Source of the DNA: Auanema rhodensis
Taxonomy: Eukaryota; Nematoda; Chromadorea; Rhabditida; Rhabditidae
Assembly (NCBI GenBank): GCA_964057225.1
Contig: OZ059894.1
Span: 18,382,476 to 18,446,475 of the forward strand
Length of the DNA: 64,000 nt
Reading direction: 5' to 3'
Part shown: piece after piece, positions 1 to 12,057 of the stretch
Layout of the letters: every line of letters starts with the position of its first letter
How positions within the stretch are numbered: position 1 is the first letter of the stretch
Translations under genes and position numbers: made by a program
The notes under the pieces: generated by a model
What the model was told of the DNA's origin: nothing
The model's database searches: none
Seen by the model: the letters and a program-made list of their open reading frames with translations, nothing else

Positions 1-1404
1 TCCAAAAACATTTTGACAAAAATTTTTTCGAAAAATTTCAAAATAATTTAGCAAAAAGTAGATGTTTTTAGATTCCTTTTTTCAAGGCAAAGACGATGGA
101 CAATGTTATTCAACGAAAAAATTAATTCTTCAGGGTGAAAATCGAGGATATAAGTGTGAACTTATATCAGTTGATATCTCGGTGCATTTTTAAGCTAGCG
201 CAAATCTGATAACACAGATCGACGCAGCTTAACAATCCGCACCGAATGCACTATACTACATTGAGAAACGCTTAATACAAAAATTAGTTATGATCGTTTG
301 AAAAATGATGCATTAGTGTAAGTTGAGTTTCCATGTACACTCAACATTGCTTCCAAAAACATTTTGACAAAAATTTTTTCGAAAAATTTCAAAATAATTT
401 AGCAAAAAGTAGATGTTTCTAGATTCCTTTTTTCAAGGCAAAGACGATGGACAATGTTATTCAACGAAAAAATTAATTCTTCAGGGTGAAAATCGAGGAT
501 ATAAGTGTGAACTTATATCAGTTGATATCTCGGTGCATTTTTAAGCTAGCGCAAATCTGTTAACACAGATCAACGCAGCTTAAAAATCCGCATCGAATGC
601 ACTATACTACATTGAGAAACGCTTAATACAAAAATTAGTTATGATCGTTTGAAAAATGATGCATTAGTGTATGTTGAGTTTCCATGTACACTCAACATTG
701 CTTCCAAAAACATTTTGACAAAAATTTTTTCGAAAAATTTCAAAATAATTTAGCAAAAAGTAGATGTTTTTAGATTCCTTTTTTCAAGGCAAAGACGATG
801 GACAATGTTATTCAACGAAAAAATTAATTCTTCAGGGTGAAAATCGAGGATATAAGTGTGAACTTATATCAGTTGATATCTCGGTGCATTTTTAAGCTAG
901 CGCAAATCTGATAACACAGATCGACGCAGCTTAACAATCCGCACCGAATGCACTATACTACATTGAGAAACGCTTAATACAAAAATTAGTTATGATCGTT
1001 TGAAAAATGATGCATTAGTGTAAGTTGAGTTTCCATGTACACTCAACATTGCTTCCAAAAACATTTTGACAAAAATTTTTTCGAAAAATTTCAAGATAAT
1101 TTAGCAAAAAGTAGATGTTTTTAGATTCCTTTTTTCAAGGCAAAGACGATGGACAATGTTATTCAACGAAAAAATTAATTCTTCAGGGTGAAAATCGAGG
1201 ATATAAGTGTGAACTTATATCAGTTGATATCTCGGTGCATTTTTAAGCTAGCGCAAATCTGTTAACACAGATCAACGCAGCTTAAAAATCCGCATCGAAT
1301 GCACTATACTACATTGAGAAACGCTTAATACAAAAATTAGTTATGATCGTTTGAAAAATGATGCATTAGTGTATGTTGAGTTTCCATGTACACTCAACAT
1401 TGCT
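1..1404. repeat. 702-bp dimer repeat, two copies (1-702, 703-1404)
   Basis: Units 1 and 3 share the rare aacaatccgcacc and aagttgag variants plus gataac...atcgacg, while units 2 and 4 share the gttaac...atcaacg form. The two copies are nearly identical; differences include tttctagattcc at about 416 and ttcaagataa near 1092. Confidence 0.9.
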
Positions 1405-2457
1405 TCCAAAAACATTTTGACAAAAATTTTTTCGAAAAATTTCAAAATAATTTAGCAAAAAGTAGATGTTTTTAGATTCCTTTTTTCAAGGCAAAGACGA
1501 TGGACAATGTTATTCAACGAAAAAATTAATTCTTCAGGGTGAAAATCGAGGATATAAGTGTGAACTTATATCAGTTGATATCTCGGTGCATTTTTAAGCT
1601 AGCGCAAATCTGTTAACACAGATCAACGCAGCTTAAAAATCCGCATCGAATGCACTATACTACATTGAGAAACGCTTAATACAAAAATTAGTTATGATCG
1701 TTTGAAAAATGATGCATTAGTGTATGTTGAGTTTCCATGTACACTCAACATTGCTTCCAAAAACATTTTGACAAAAATTTTTTCGAAAAATTTCAAAATA
1801 ATTTAGCAAAAAGTAGATGTTTTTAGATTCCTTTTTTCAAGGCAAAGACGATGGACAATGTTATTCAACGAAAAAATTAATTCTTCAGGGTGAAAATCGA
1901 GGATATAAGTGTGAACTTATATCAGTTGATATCTCGGTGCATTTTTAAGCTAGCGCAAATCTGTTAACACAGATCAACGCAGCTTAAAAATCCGCATCGA
2001 ATGCACTATACTACATTGAGAAACGCTTAATACAAAAATTAGTTATGATCGTTTGAAAAATGATGCATTAGTGTATGTTGAGTTTCCATGTACACTCAAC
2101 ATTGCTTCCAAAAACATTTTGACAAAAATTTTTTCGAAAAATTTCAAAATAATTTAGCAAAAAGTAGATGTTTTTAGATTCCTTTTTTCAAGGCAAAGAC
2201 GATGGACAATGTTATTCAACGAAAAAATTAATTCTTCAGGGTGAAAATCGAGGATATAAGTGTGAAATTATATCAGTTGATATCTCGGTGTATTTTTAAG
2301 CTAGCGCAAATCTGTTAACACAGATCAACGCAGCTTAAAAATCCGCATCGAATGCACTATACTACATTGAGAAACGCTCAATACAAAATTTAGTTATGAT
2401 CGTTTGAAAAATGATGCATTAGTGTATGTTGAGTTTCCATGTACACTCAACATTGCT

Positions 2458-3865
2458 TCCAAAAACATTTTGACAAAAATTTTTTCGAAAAATTTCAAAA
2501 TAATTTAGCAAAAAGTAGATGTTTTTAGATTCCTTTTTTCAAGGCAAAGACGATGGACAATGTTATTCAACGAAAAAATTAATTCTTCAGGGTGAAAATC
2601 GAGGATATAAGTGTGAACTTATATCAGTTGATATCTCTCGGTGCATTTTTAAGCTAGCGCAAATCTGTTAACACAGATCAACGCAGCTTAAAAATCCGCA
2701 TCGAATGCACTATACTACATTGAGAAACGCTTAAAACAAAAATTAGTTATGATCGTTTGAAAAATGATGCATTAGTGTATGTTGAGTTTCCATGTACACT
2801 CAACATTGCTTCCAAAAACATTTTGACAAAAATTTTTTCGAAAAATTTCAAAATAATTTAGCAAAAAGTAGATGTTTTTAGATTCCTTTTTTCAAGGCAA
2901 AGACGATGGACAATGTTATTCAACGAAAAAATTAATTCTTCAGGGTGAAAATCGAGGATATAAGTGTGAACTTATATCAGTTGATATCTCGGTGCAATTT
3001 TAAGCTAGCGCAAAACTGATAACACAGATCGACGCAGCTTAAAAATCCGCATCGAATGCACTATACTACATTGAGAAACACTTAATACAAAAATTAGTTA
3101 TGATCGTTTGAAACATGATGCATTAGTGTATGTTGAGTTTCCATGTACACTCAACATTGCTTCCAAAAACATTTTGACAAAAATTTTTTCGAAAAATTTC
3201 AAAATAATTTAGCAAAAAGTAGATGTTTTTAGATTCCTTTTTTCAAGGCAAAGACGATGGACAATGTTATTCAACGAAAAAATTAATTCTTCAGGGTGAA
3301 AATCGAGGATATAAGTGTGAACTTATATCAGTTGATATCTCTCGGTGCATTTTTAAGCTAGCGCAAATCTGTTAACACAGATCAACGCAGCTTAAAAATC
3401 CGCATCGAATGCACTATACTACATTGAGAAACGCTTAAAACAAAAATTAGTTATGATCGTTTGAAAAATGATGCATTAGTGTATGTTGAGTTTCCATGTA
3501 CACTCAACATTGCTTCCAAAAACATTTTGACAAAAATTTTTTCGAAAAATTTCAAAATAATTTAGCAAAAAGTAGATGTTTTTAGATTCCTTTTTTCAAG
3601 GCAAAGACGATGGACAATGTTATTCAACGAAAAAATTAATTCTTCAGGGTGAAAATCGAGGATATAAGTGTGAACTTATATCAGTTGATATCTCGGTGCA
3701 ATTTTAAGCTAGCGCAAAACTGATAACACAGATCGACGCAGCTTAAAAATCCGCATCGAATGCACTATACTACATTGAGAAACGCTTAATACAAAAATTA
3801 GTTATGATCGTTTGAAACATGATGCATTAGTGTATGTTGAGTTTCCATGTACACTCAACATTGCT
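2458..3865. repeat. 704-bp dimer repeat, two copies (2458-3161, 3162-3865)
   Basis: Each copy is a 353-bp unit (ctctcgg) followed by a 351-bp unit with gcaattttaagc, aaaactgataac and gaaacatgatgcattag. The second unit type is informative: it has the gaaacatg base change typical of short units but still has the full unit end. Confidence 0.9.
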
Positions 3866-4569
3866 TCCAAAAACATTTTGACAAAAATTTTTTCGAAAAA
3901 TTTCAAAATAATTTAGCAAAAAGTAGATGTTTTTAGATTCCTTTTTTCAAGGCAAAGACGATGGACAATGTTATTCAACGAAAAAATTAATTCTTCAGGG
4001 TGAAAATCGAGGATATAAGTGTGAACTTATATCAGTTGATATCTCGGTGTATTTTTAAGCTAGCGCAAATCTGTTAACACAGATCAACGCAGCTTAAAAA
4101 TCCGCATCGAATGCACTATACTATATTGAGAAACGCTCAATACAAAATTTAGTTATGATCGTTTGAAAAATGATGCATTAGTGTATGTTGAGTTTCCATG
4201 TACACTCAACATTGCTTCCAAAAACATTTTGACAAAAATTTTTTCGAAAAATTTCAAAATAATTTAGCAAAAAGTAGATGTTTTTAGATTCCTTTTTTCA
4301 AGGCAAAGACGATGGACAATGTTATTCAACGAAAAAATTAATTCTTCAGGGTGAAAATCGAGGATATAAGTGTGAACTTATATCAGTTGATATCTCTCGG
4401 TGCATTTTTAAGCTAGCGCAAATCTGTTAACACAGATCAACGCAGCTTAAAAATCCGCATCGAATGCACTATACTACATTGAGAAACGCTTAAAACAAAA
4501 ATTAGTTATGATCGTTTGAAAAATGATGCATTAGTGTATGTTGAGTTTCCATGTACACTCAACATTGCT

Positions 4570-4897
4570 TCCAAAAACATTTTGACAAAAATTTTTTCGA
4601 AAAATTTCAAAATAATTTAGCAAAAAGTAGATGTTTTTAGATTCCTTTTTTCAAGGCAAAGACGATGGACAATGTTATTCAACGAAAAAATTAATTCTTC
4701 AGGGTGAAAATCGAGGATATAAGTGTGAACTTATATCAGTTGATATCTCGGTGTATTTTTAAGCTAGCGCAAATCTGTTAACACAGATCAACGCAGCTTA
4801 AAAATCCGCATCGAATGCACTATACTACATTGAGAAACGCTTAATACAAAAATTAGTTATGATCGTTTGAAACATGATGCATTGCTTCAACATTGCT
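4570..4897. repeat. First 328-bp short unit (23-bp net deletion)
   Basis: After gatgcatt, the 27 bases that normally hold the left arm and loop of the end dyad are replaced by gctt. This leaves cattgcttcaa directly followed by cattgcttcca, an 11-bp near-tandem duplication. The same junction occurs in units starting at 4570, 4898, 6281, 7665, 8085, 9465, 10235, 12058, 12737, 13416, 13835, 15749, 16168, 19135, 28680, 29801, 30922, 31692, 37467 and 38588, so it most simply arose once and spread. Confidence 0.93.
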
Positions 4898-5225
4898 TCC
4901 AAAAACATTTTGACAAAAATTTTTTCGAAAAATTTCAAAATAATTTAGCAAAAAGTAGATGTTTTTAGATTCCTTTTTTCAAGGCAAAGACGATGGACAA
5001 TGTTATTCAACGAAAAAATTAATTCTTCAGGGTGAAAATCGAGGATATAAGTGTGAACTTATATTAGTTGATATCTCGGTGCAATTTTAAGCTAGCGCAA
5101 ATCTGATAACACAGATCGACGCAGCTTAAAAATCCGCATCGAATGCACTATACTACATTGAGAAACGCTTAATACAAAAATTAGTTATGATCGTTTGAAA
5201 CATGATGCATTGCTTCAACATTGCT

Positions 5226-7993
5226 TCCAAAAACATTTTGACAAAAATTTTTTCGAAAAATTTCAAAATAATTTAGCAAAAAGTAGATGTTTTTAGATTC
5301 CTTTTTTCAAGGCAAAGACGATGGACAATGTTATTCAACGAAAAAATTAATTCTTCAGGGTGAAAATCGAGGATATAAGTGTGAACTTATATCAGTTGAT
5401 ATCTCTCGGTGCATTTTTAAGCTAGCGCAAATCTGTTAACACAGATCAACGCAGCTTAAAAATCCGCATCGAATGCACTATACTACATTGAGAAACGCTT
5501 AAAACAAAAATTAGTTATGATCGTTTGAAAAATGATGCATTAGTGTATGTTGAGTTTCCATGTACACTCAACATTGCTTCCAAAAACATTTTGACAAAAA
5601 TTTTTTCGAAAAATTTCAAAATAATTTAGCAAAAAGTAGATGTTTTTAGATTCCTTTTTTCAAGGCAAAGACGATGGACAATGTTATTCAACGAAAAAAT
5701 TAATTCTTCAGGGTGAAAATCGAGGATATAAGTGTGAACTTATATCAGTTGATATCTCGGTGTATTTTTAAGCTAGCGCAAATCTGTTAACACAGATCAA
5801 CGCAGCTTAAAAATCCGCATCGAATGCACTATACTACATTGAGAAATGCTTAATACAAAAATTAGTTATGATCGTTTGAAAAATGATGCATTAGTGTATG
5901 TTGAGTTTCCATGTACACTCAACATTGCTTCCAAAAACATTTTGACAAAAATTTTTTCGAAAAATTTCAAAATAATTTAGCAAAAAGTAGATGTTTTTAG
6001 ATTCCTTTTTTCAAGGCAAAGACGATGGACAATGTTATTCAACGAAAAAATTAATTCTTCAGGGTGAAAATCGAGGATAGAAGTGTGAACTTATATCAGT
6101 TGATATCTCGGTGCATTTTTAAGCTAGCGCAAATCTGTTAACACAGATCAACGCAGCTTAAAAATCCGCATCGAATGCACTATACTACATTGAGAAACGC
6201 TCAAAACAAAAATTAGTTATGATCGTTTGAAAAATGATGCATTAGTGTATGTTGAGTTTCCATGTACACTCAACATTGCTTCCAAAAACATTTTGACAAA
6301 AATTTTTTCGAAAAATTTCAAAATAATTTAGCAAAAAGTAGATGTTTTTAGATTCCTTTTTTTCAAGGCAAAGACGATGGACAATGTTATTCAACGAAAA
6401 AATTAATTCTTCAGGGTGAAAATCGAGGATATAAGTGTGAACTTATATCAGTTGATATCTCGGTGCAATTTTAAGCTAGCGCAAAACTGATAACACAGAT
6501 CGACGCAGCTTAAAAATCCGCATCGAATGCACTATACTACATTGAGAAACGCTTAATACAAAAATTAGTTATGATCGTTTGAAAAATGATGCATTGCTTC
6601 AACATTGCTTCCAAAAACATTTTGACAAAAATTTTTTCGAAAAATTTCAAAATAATTTAGCAAAAAGTAGATGTTTTTAGATTCCTTTTTTCAAGGCAAA
6701 GACGATGGACAATGTTATTCAACGAAAAAATTAATTCTTCAGGGTGAAAATCGAGGATATAAGTGTGAACTTATATCAGTTGATATCTCTCGGTGCATTT
6801 TTAAGCTAGCGCAAATCTGTTAACACAGATCAACGCAGCTTAAAAATCCGCATCGAATGCACTATACTACATTGAGAAACGCTTAAAACAAAAATTAGTT
6901 ATGATCGTTTGAAAAATGATGCATTAGTGTATGTTGAGTTTCCATGTACACTCAACATTGCTTCCAAAAACATTTTGACAAAAATTTTTTCGAAAAATTT
7001 CAAAATAATTTAGCAAAAAGTAGATGTTTTTAGATTCCTTTTTTCAAGGCAAAGACGATGGACAATGTTATTCAACGAAAAAATTAATTCTTCAGGGTGA
7101 AAATCGAGGATATAAGTGTGAACTTATATCAGTTGATATCTCGGTGTATTTTTAAGCTAGCGCAAATCTGTTAACACAGATCAACGCAGCTTAAAAATCC
7201 GCATCGAATGCACTATACTACATTGAGAAATGCTTAATACAAAAATTAGTTATGATCGTTTGAAAAATGATGCATTAGTGTATGTTGAGTTTCCATGTAC
7301 ACTCAACATTGCTTCCAAAAACATTTTGACAAAAATTTTTTCGAAAAATTTCAAAATAATTTAGCAAAAAGTAGATGTTTTTAGATTCCTTTTTTCAAGG
7401 CAAAGACGATGGACAATGTTATTCAACGAAAAAATTAATTCTTCAGGGTGAAAATCGAGGATAGAAGTGTGAACTTATATCAGTTGATATCTCGGTGCAT
7501 TTTTAAGCTAGCGCAAATCTGTTAACACAGATCAACGCAGCTTAAAAATCCGCATCGAATGCACTATACTACATTGAGAAACGCTCAAAACAAAAATTAG
7601 TTATGATCGTTTGAAAAATGATGCATTAGTGTATGTTGAGTTTCCATGTACACTCAACATTGCTTCCAAAAACATTTTGACAAAAATTTTTTCGAAAAAT
7701 TTCAAAATAATTTAGCAAAAAGTAGATGTTTTTAGATTCCTTTTTTTCAAGGCAAAGACGATGGACAATGTTATTCAACGAAAAAATTAATTCTTCAGGG
7801 TGAAAATCGAGGATATAAGTGTGAACTTATATCAGTTGATATCTCGGTGCAATTTTAAGCTAGCGCAAAACTGATAACACAGATCGACGCAGCTTAAAAA
7901 TCCGCATCGAATGCACTATACTACATTGAGAAACGCTTAATACAAAAATTAGTTATGATCGTTTGAAACATGATGCATTGCTTCAACATTGCT
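5226..7993. repeat. 1384-bp tetramer repeat, two copies (5226-6609, 6610-7993)
   Basis: The order in each copy is a 353-bp unit, a 351-bp unit with gtgtattttt and gagaaatgc, a 351-bp unit with gatagaag, and a 329-bp unit with one extra T before caagg, gcaatttt and the short end. Diagnostic bases such as gatag at 6076 and 7460 are exactly 1384 bp apart. Confidence 0.93.
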
Positions 7994-8084
7994 TCCAAAA
8001 ACATTTTGACAAAAATTTTTTCGAAAAATTTCAAAATAATTTAGCAAAAAGTAGATGTTTTTGATGCATTGCTTCAACATTGCT
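7994..8084. repeat. 91-bp mini-unit 1
   Basis: Unit positions 1-69 are joined directly to gatgcattgcttc of the short class, deleting 237 bp relative to a 328-bp unit. It follows a 329-bp unit and precedes a 327-bp unit (8085-8411) that has five instead of six T in the A-tract palindrome. Confidence 0.95.
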
Positions 8085-8411
8085 TCCAAAAACATTTTGA
8101 CAAAAATTTTTCGAAAAATTTCAAAATAATTTAGCAAAAAGTAGATGTTTTTAGATTCCTTTTTTCAAGGCAAAGACGATGGACAATGTTATTCAACGAA
8201 AAAATTAATTCTTCAGGGTGAAAATCGAGGATATAAGTGTGAACTTATATCAGTTGATATCTCGGTGCATTTTTAAGCTAGCGCAAATCTGATAACACAG
8301 ATCGACGCAGCTTAAAAATCCGCATCGAATGCACTATACTACATTGAGAAACGCTTAATACAAAAATTAGTTATGATCGTTTGAAACATGATGCATTGCT
8401 TCAACATTGCT

Positions 8412-9464
8412 TCCAAAAACATTTTGACAAAAATTTTTTCGAAAAATTTCAAAATAATTTAGCAAAAAGTAGATGTTTTTAGATTCCTTTTTTCAAGGCA
8501 AAGACGATGGACAATGTTATTCAACGAAAAAATTAATTCTTCAGGGTGAAAATCGAGGATATAAGTGTGAACTTATATCAGTTGATATCTCGGTGCATTT
8601 TTAAGCTAGCGCAAATCTGATAACACAGATCAACGCAGCTTAAAAATCCGCATCGAATGCACTATACTACATTGAGAAACGCTCAAAACAAAAATTAGTT
8701 ATGATCGTTTGAAAAATGATGCATTAGTGTATGTTGAGTTTCCATGTACACTCAACATTGCTTCCAAAAACATTTTGACAAAAATTTTTTCGAAAAATTT
8801 CAAAATAATTTAGCAAAAAGTAGATGTTTTTAGTTTCCTTTTTTCAAGGAAAAGACGATGGACAATGTTATTCAACGAAAAAATTAATTCTTCAGGGTGA
8901 AAATCGAGGATATAAGTGTGAACTTATATCAGTTGATATCTCGGTGCATTTTTAAGCTAGCGCAAATCTGATAACACAGATCAACGCAGCTTAAAAATCC
9001 GCATCGAATGCACTATACTACATTGAGAAACGCTCAAAACAAAAATTAGTTATGATCGTTTGAAAAATGATGCATTAGTGTATGTTGAGTTTCCATGTAC
9101 ACTCAACATTGCTTCCAAAAACATTTTGACAAAAATTTTTTCGAAAAATTTCAAAATAATTTAGCAAAAAGTAGATGTTTTTAGTTTCCTTTTTTCAAGG
9201 AAAAGACGATGGACAATGTTATTCAACGAAAAAATTAATTCTTCAGGGTGAAAATCGAGGATATAAGTGTGAACTTATATCAGTTGATATCTCGGTGCAT
9301 TTTTAAGCTAGCGCAAATCTGATAACACAGATCAACGCAGCTTAAAAATCCGCATCGAATGCACTATACTACATTGAGAAACGCTCAAAACAAAAATTAG
9401 TTATGATCGTTTGAAAAATGATGCATTAGTGTATGTTGAGTTTCCATGTACACTCAACATTGCT
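8412..9464. repeat. Run of three near-identical 351-bp units
   Basis: Units starting at 8412, 8763 and 9114 share gataac with atcaacgc and gctcaaaac. The units at 8763, 9114 and 9465 share ttagtttcc and aaggaaaagacg. This looks like a recent single-monomer tandem amplification offset within the unit. Confidence 0.85.
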
Positions 9465-9792
9465 TCCAAAAACATTTTGACAAAAATTTTTTCGAAAAAT
9501 TTCAAAATAATTTAGCAAAAAGTAGATGTTTTTAGTTTCCTTTTTTCAAGGAAAAGACGATGGACAATGTTATTCAACGAAAAAATTAATTCTTCAGGGT
9601 GAAAATCGAGGATATAAGTGTGAACTTATATCAGTTGATATCTCGGTGCATTTTTAAGCTAGCGCAAATCTGATAACACAGATCGACGCAGCTTAAAAAT
9701 CCGCATCGAATGCACTATACTACATTGAGAAACGCTTAATACAAAAATTAGTTATGATCGTTTGAAACATGATGCATTGCTTCAACATTGCT

Positions 9793-9883
9793 TCCAAAAA
9801 CATTTTGACAAAAATTTTTTCGAAAAATTTCAAAATAATTTAGCAAAAAGTAGATGTTTTTGATGCATTGCTTCAACATTGCA
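9793..9883. repeat. 91-bp mini-unit 2
   Basis: It has the same junction (gtttttgatgcattgcttc) as mini-unit 1, and its last bases are gca instead of gct. It follows the short unit at 9465. Confidence 0.95.
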
Positions 9884-10562
9884 TCCAAAAACATTTTGAC
9901 AAAAATTTTTTCGAAAAATTTCAAAATAATTTAGCAAAAAGTAGATGTTTTTAGATTCCTTTTTTCAAGGCAAAGACGATGGACAATGTTATTCAACGAA
10001 AAAATTAATTCTTCAGGGTGAAAATCGAGGATATAAGTGTGAACTTATATCAGTTGATATCTCGGTGCATTTTTAAGCTAGCGCAAATCTGATAACACAG
10101 ATCGACGCAGCTTAAAAATCCGCATCGAATGCACTATACTACATTGAGAAACGCTTAATACAAAAATTAGTTATGATCGTTTGAAAAATGATGCATTAGT
10201 GTATGTTGAGTTTCCATGTACACTCAACATTGCTTCCAAAAACATTTTGACAAAAATTTTTTCGAAAAATTTCAAAATAATTTAGCAAAAAGTAGATGTT
10301 TTTAGTTTCCTTTTTTCAAGGAAAAGACGATGGACAATGTTATTCAACGAAAAAATTAATTCTTCAGGGTGAAAATCGAGGATATAAGTGTGAACTTATA
10401 TCAGTTGATATCTCGGTGCATTTTTAAGCTAGCGCAAATCTGATAACACAGATCGACGCAGCTTAAAAATCCGCATCGAATGCACTATACTACATTGAGA
10501 AACGCTTAATACAAAAATTAGTTATGATCGTTTGAAACATGATGCATTGCTTCAACATTGCT

Positions 10563-10653
10563 TCCAAAAACATTTTGACAAAAATTTTTTCGAAAAATTT
10601 CAAAATAATTTAGCAAAAAGTAGATGTTTTTGATGCATTGCTTCAACATTGCA
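10563..10653. repeat. 91-bp mini-unit 3
   Basis: It is exactly 770 bp after mini-unit 2 and shares its gca ending, so the two are copies from one segmental duplication. Confidence 0.95.
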
Positions 10654-11355
10654 TCCAAAAACATTTTGACAAAAATTTTTTCGAAAAATTTCAAAATAAT
10701 TTAGCAAAAAGTAGATGTTTTTAGATTCCTTTTTTCAAGGCAAAGACGATGGACAATGTTATTCAACAAAAAAATTAATTCTTCAGGGTGAAAATCGAGG
10801 ATATAAGTGTGAACTTATATCAGTTGATATCTCGGTGCATTTTTAAGCTAGCGCAAATCTGTTAACACAGATCGACGCAGCTTAAAAATCCGCATCGAAT
10901 GCACTATACTACATTGAGAAACGCTTAAAACAAAAATTAGTTATGATCGTTTGAAAAATGATGCATTAGTGTATGTTGAGTTTCCATGTACACTCAACAT
11001 TGCTTCCAAAAACATTTTGACAAAAATTTTTTCGAAAAATTTCAAAATAATTTAGCAAAAAGTAGATGTTTTTAGATTCCTTTTTTCAAGGCAAAGACGA
11101 TGGACAATGTTATTCAACGAAAAAATTAATTCTTCAGGGTGAAAATCGAGGATAGAAGTGTGAACTTATATCAGTTGATATCTCGGTGCATTTTTAAGCT
11201 AGCGCAAATCTGTTAACACAGATCGACGCAGCTTAAAAATCCGCATCGAATGCACTATACTACATTGAGAAACGCTTAAAACAAAAATTAGTTATGATCG
11301 TTTGAAAAATGATGCATTAGTGTATGTTGAGTTTCCATGTACACTCAACATTGCT

Positions 11356-12057
11356 TCCAAAAACATTTTGACAAAAATTTTTTCGAAAAATTTCAAAATA
11401 ATTTAGCAAAAAGTAGATGTTTTTAGATTCCTTTTTTTAAGGCAAAGACGATGGACAATGTTATTCAACAAAAAAATTAATTCTTCAGGGTGAAAATCGA
11501 GGATATAAGTGTGAACTTATATCAGTTGATATCTCGGTGCATTTTTAAGCTAGCGCAAATCTGATAACACAGATCAACGCAGCTTAAAAATCCGCATCGA
11601 ATGCACTATACTACATTGAGAAACGCTTAAAACAAAAATTAGTTATGATCGTTTGAAAAATGATGCATTAGTGTATGTTGAGTTTCCATGTACACTCAAC
11701 ATTGCTTCCAAAAACATTTTGACAAAAATTTTTTCGAAAAATTTCAAAATAATTTAGCAAAAAGTAGATGTTTTTAGATTCCTTTTTTTAAGGCAAAGAC
11801 GATGGACAATGTTATTCAACAAAAAAATTAATTCTTCAGGGTGAAAATCGAGGATATAAGTGTGAACTTATATCAGTTGATATCTCGGTGCATTTTTAAG
11901 CTAGCGCAAATCTGATAACACAGATCAACGCAGCTTAAAAATCCGCATCGAATGCACTATACTACATTGAGAAACGCTTAAAACAAAAATTAGTTATGAT
12001 CGTTTGAAAAATGATGCATTAGTGTATGTTGAGTTTCCATGTACACTCAACATTGCT
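11356..12057. repeat. Two identical-looking adjacent 351-bp units
   Basis: Units 11356-11706 and 11707-12057 share ctttttttaagg, caacaaaaaaatt, gataac with atcaacgc, and cttaaaac. I found no difference by eye, which suggests a very recent duplication. Confidence 0.85.

Larger units (their letters stand above)
1..7993. repeat. Region 1: 351/353-bp units, gttaac...atcaacgc lineage
   Basis: There are 23 units and no 91-bp mini-unit. Most units carry gttaacacagatcaacgc in the long dyad, unlike the gataac...atcgacgc form that dominates later. All five 353-bp units of the window start here, at 2458, 3162, 4217, 5226 and 6610. They carry an extra CT at atatctctcgg. The first short units (328 bp) start at 4570 and 4898, and 329-bp versions with one extra T start at 6281 and 7665. 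Confidence 0.92.
9465..11004. repeat. 770-bp HOR, two copies (9465-10234, 10235-11004)
   Basis: Each copy is a 328-bp unit, a 91-bp mini-unit and a 351-bp unit that begins after gca rather than gct (gcatccaaaa at 9881 and 10651). The second copy has diverged at caacaaaaaaatt, gttaac and cttaaaac. Confidence 0.9.

Noticed and set aside
7949-8137. 62-codon open frame on the - strand with an internal repeat
   Set aside because: It also begins at TTG. The internal repeat is simply the A-tract module read twice because the 91-bp mini-unit sits next to a normal unit, and the frame is not open elsewhere.
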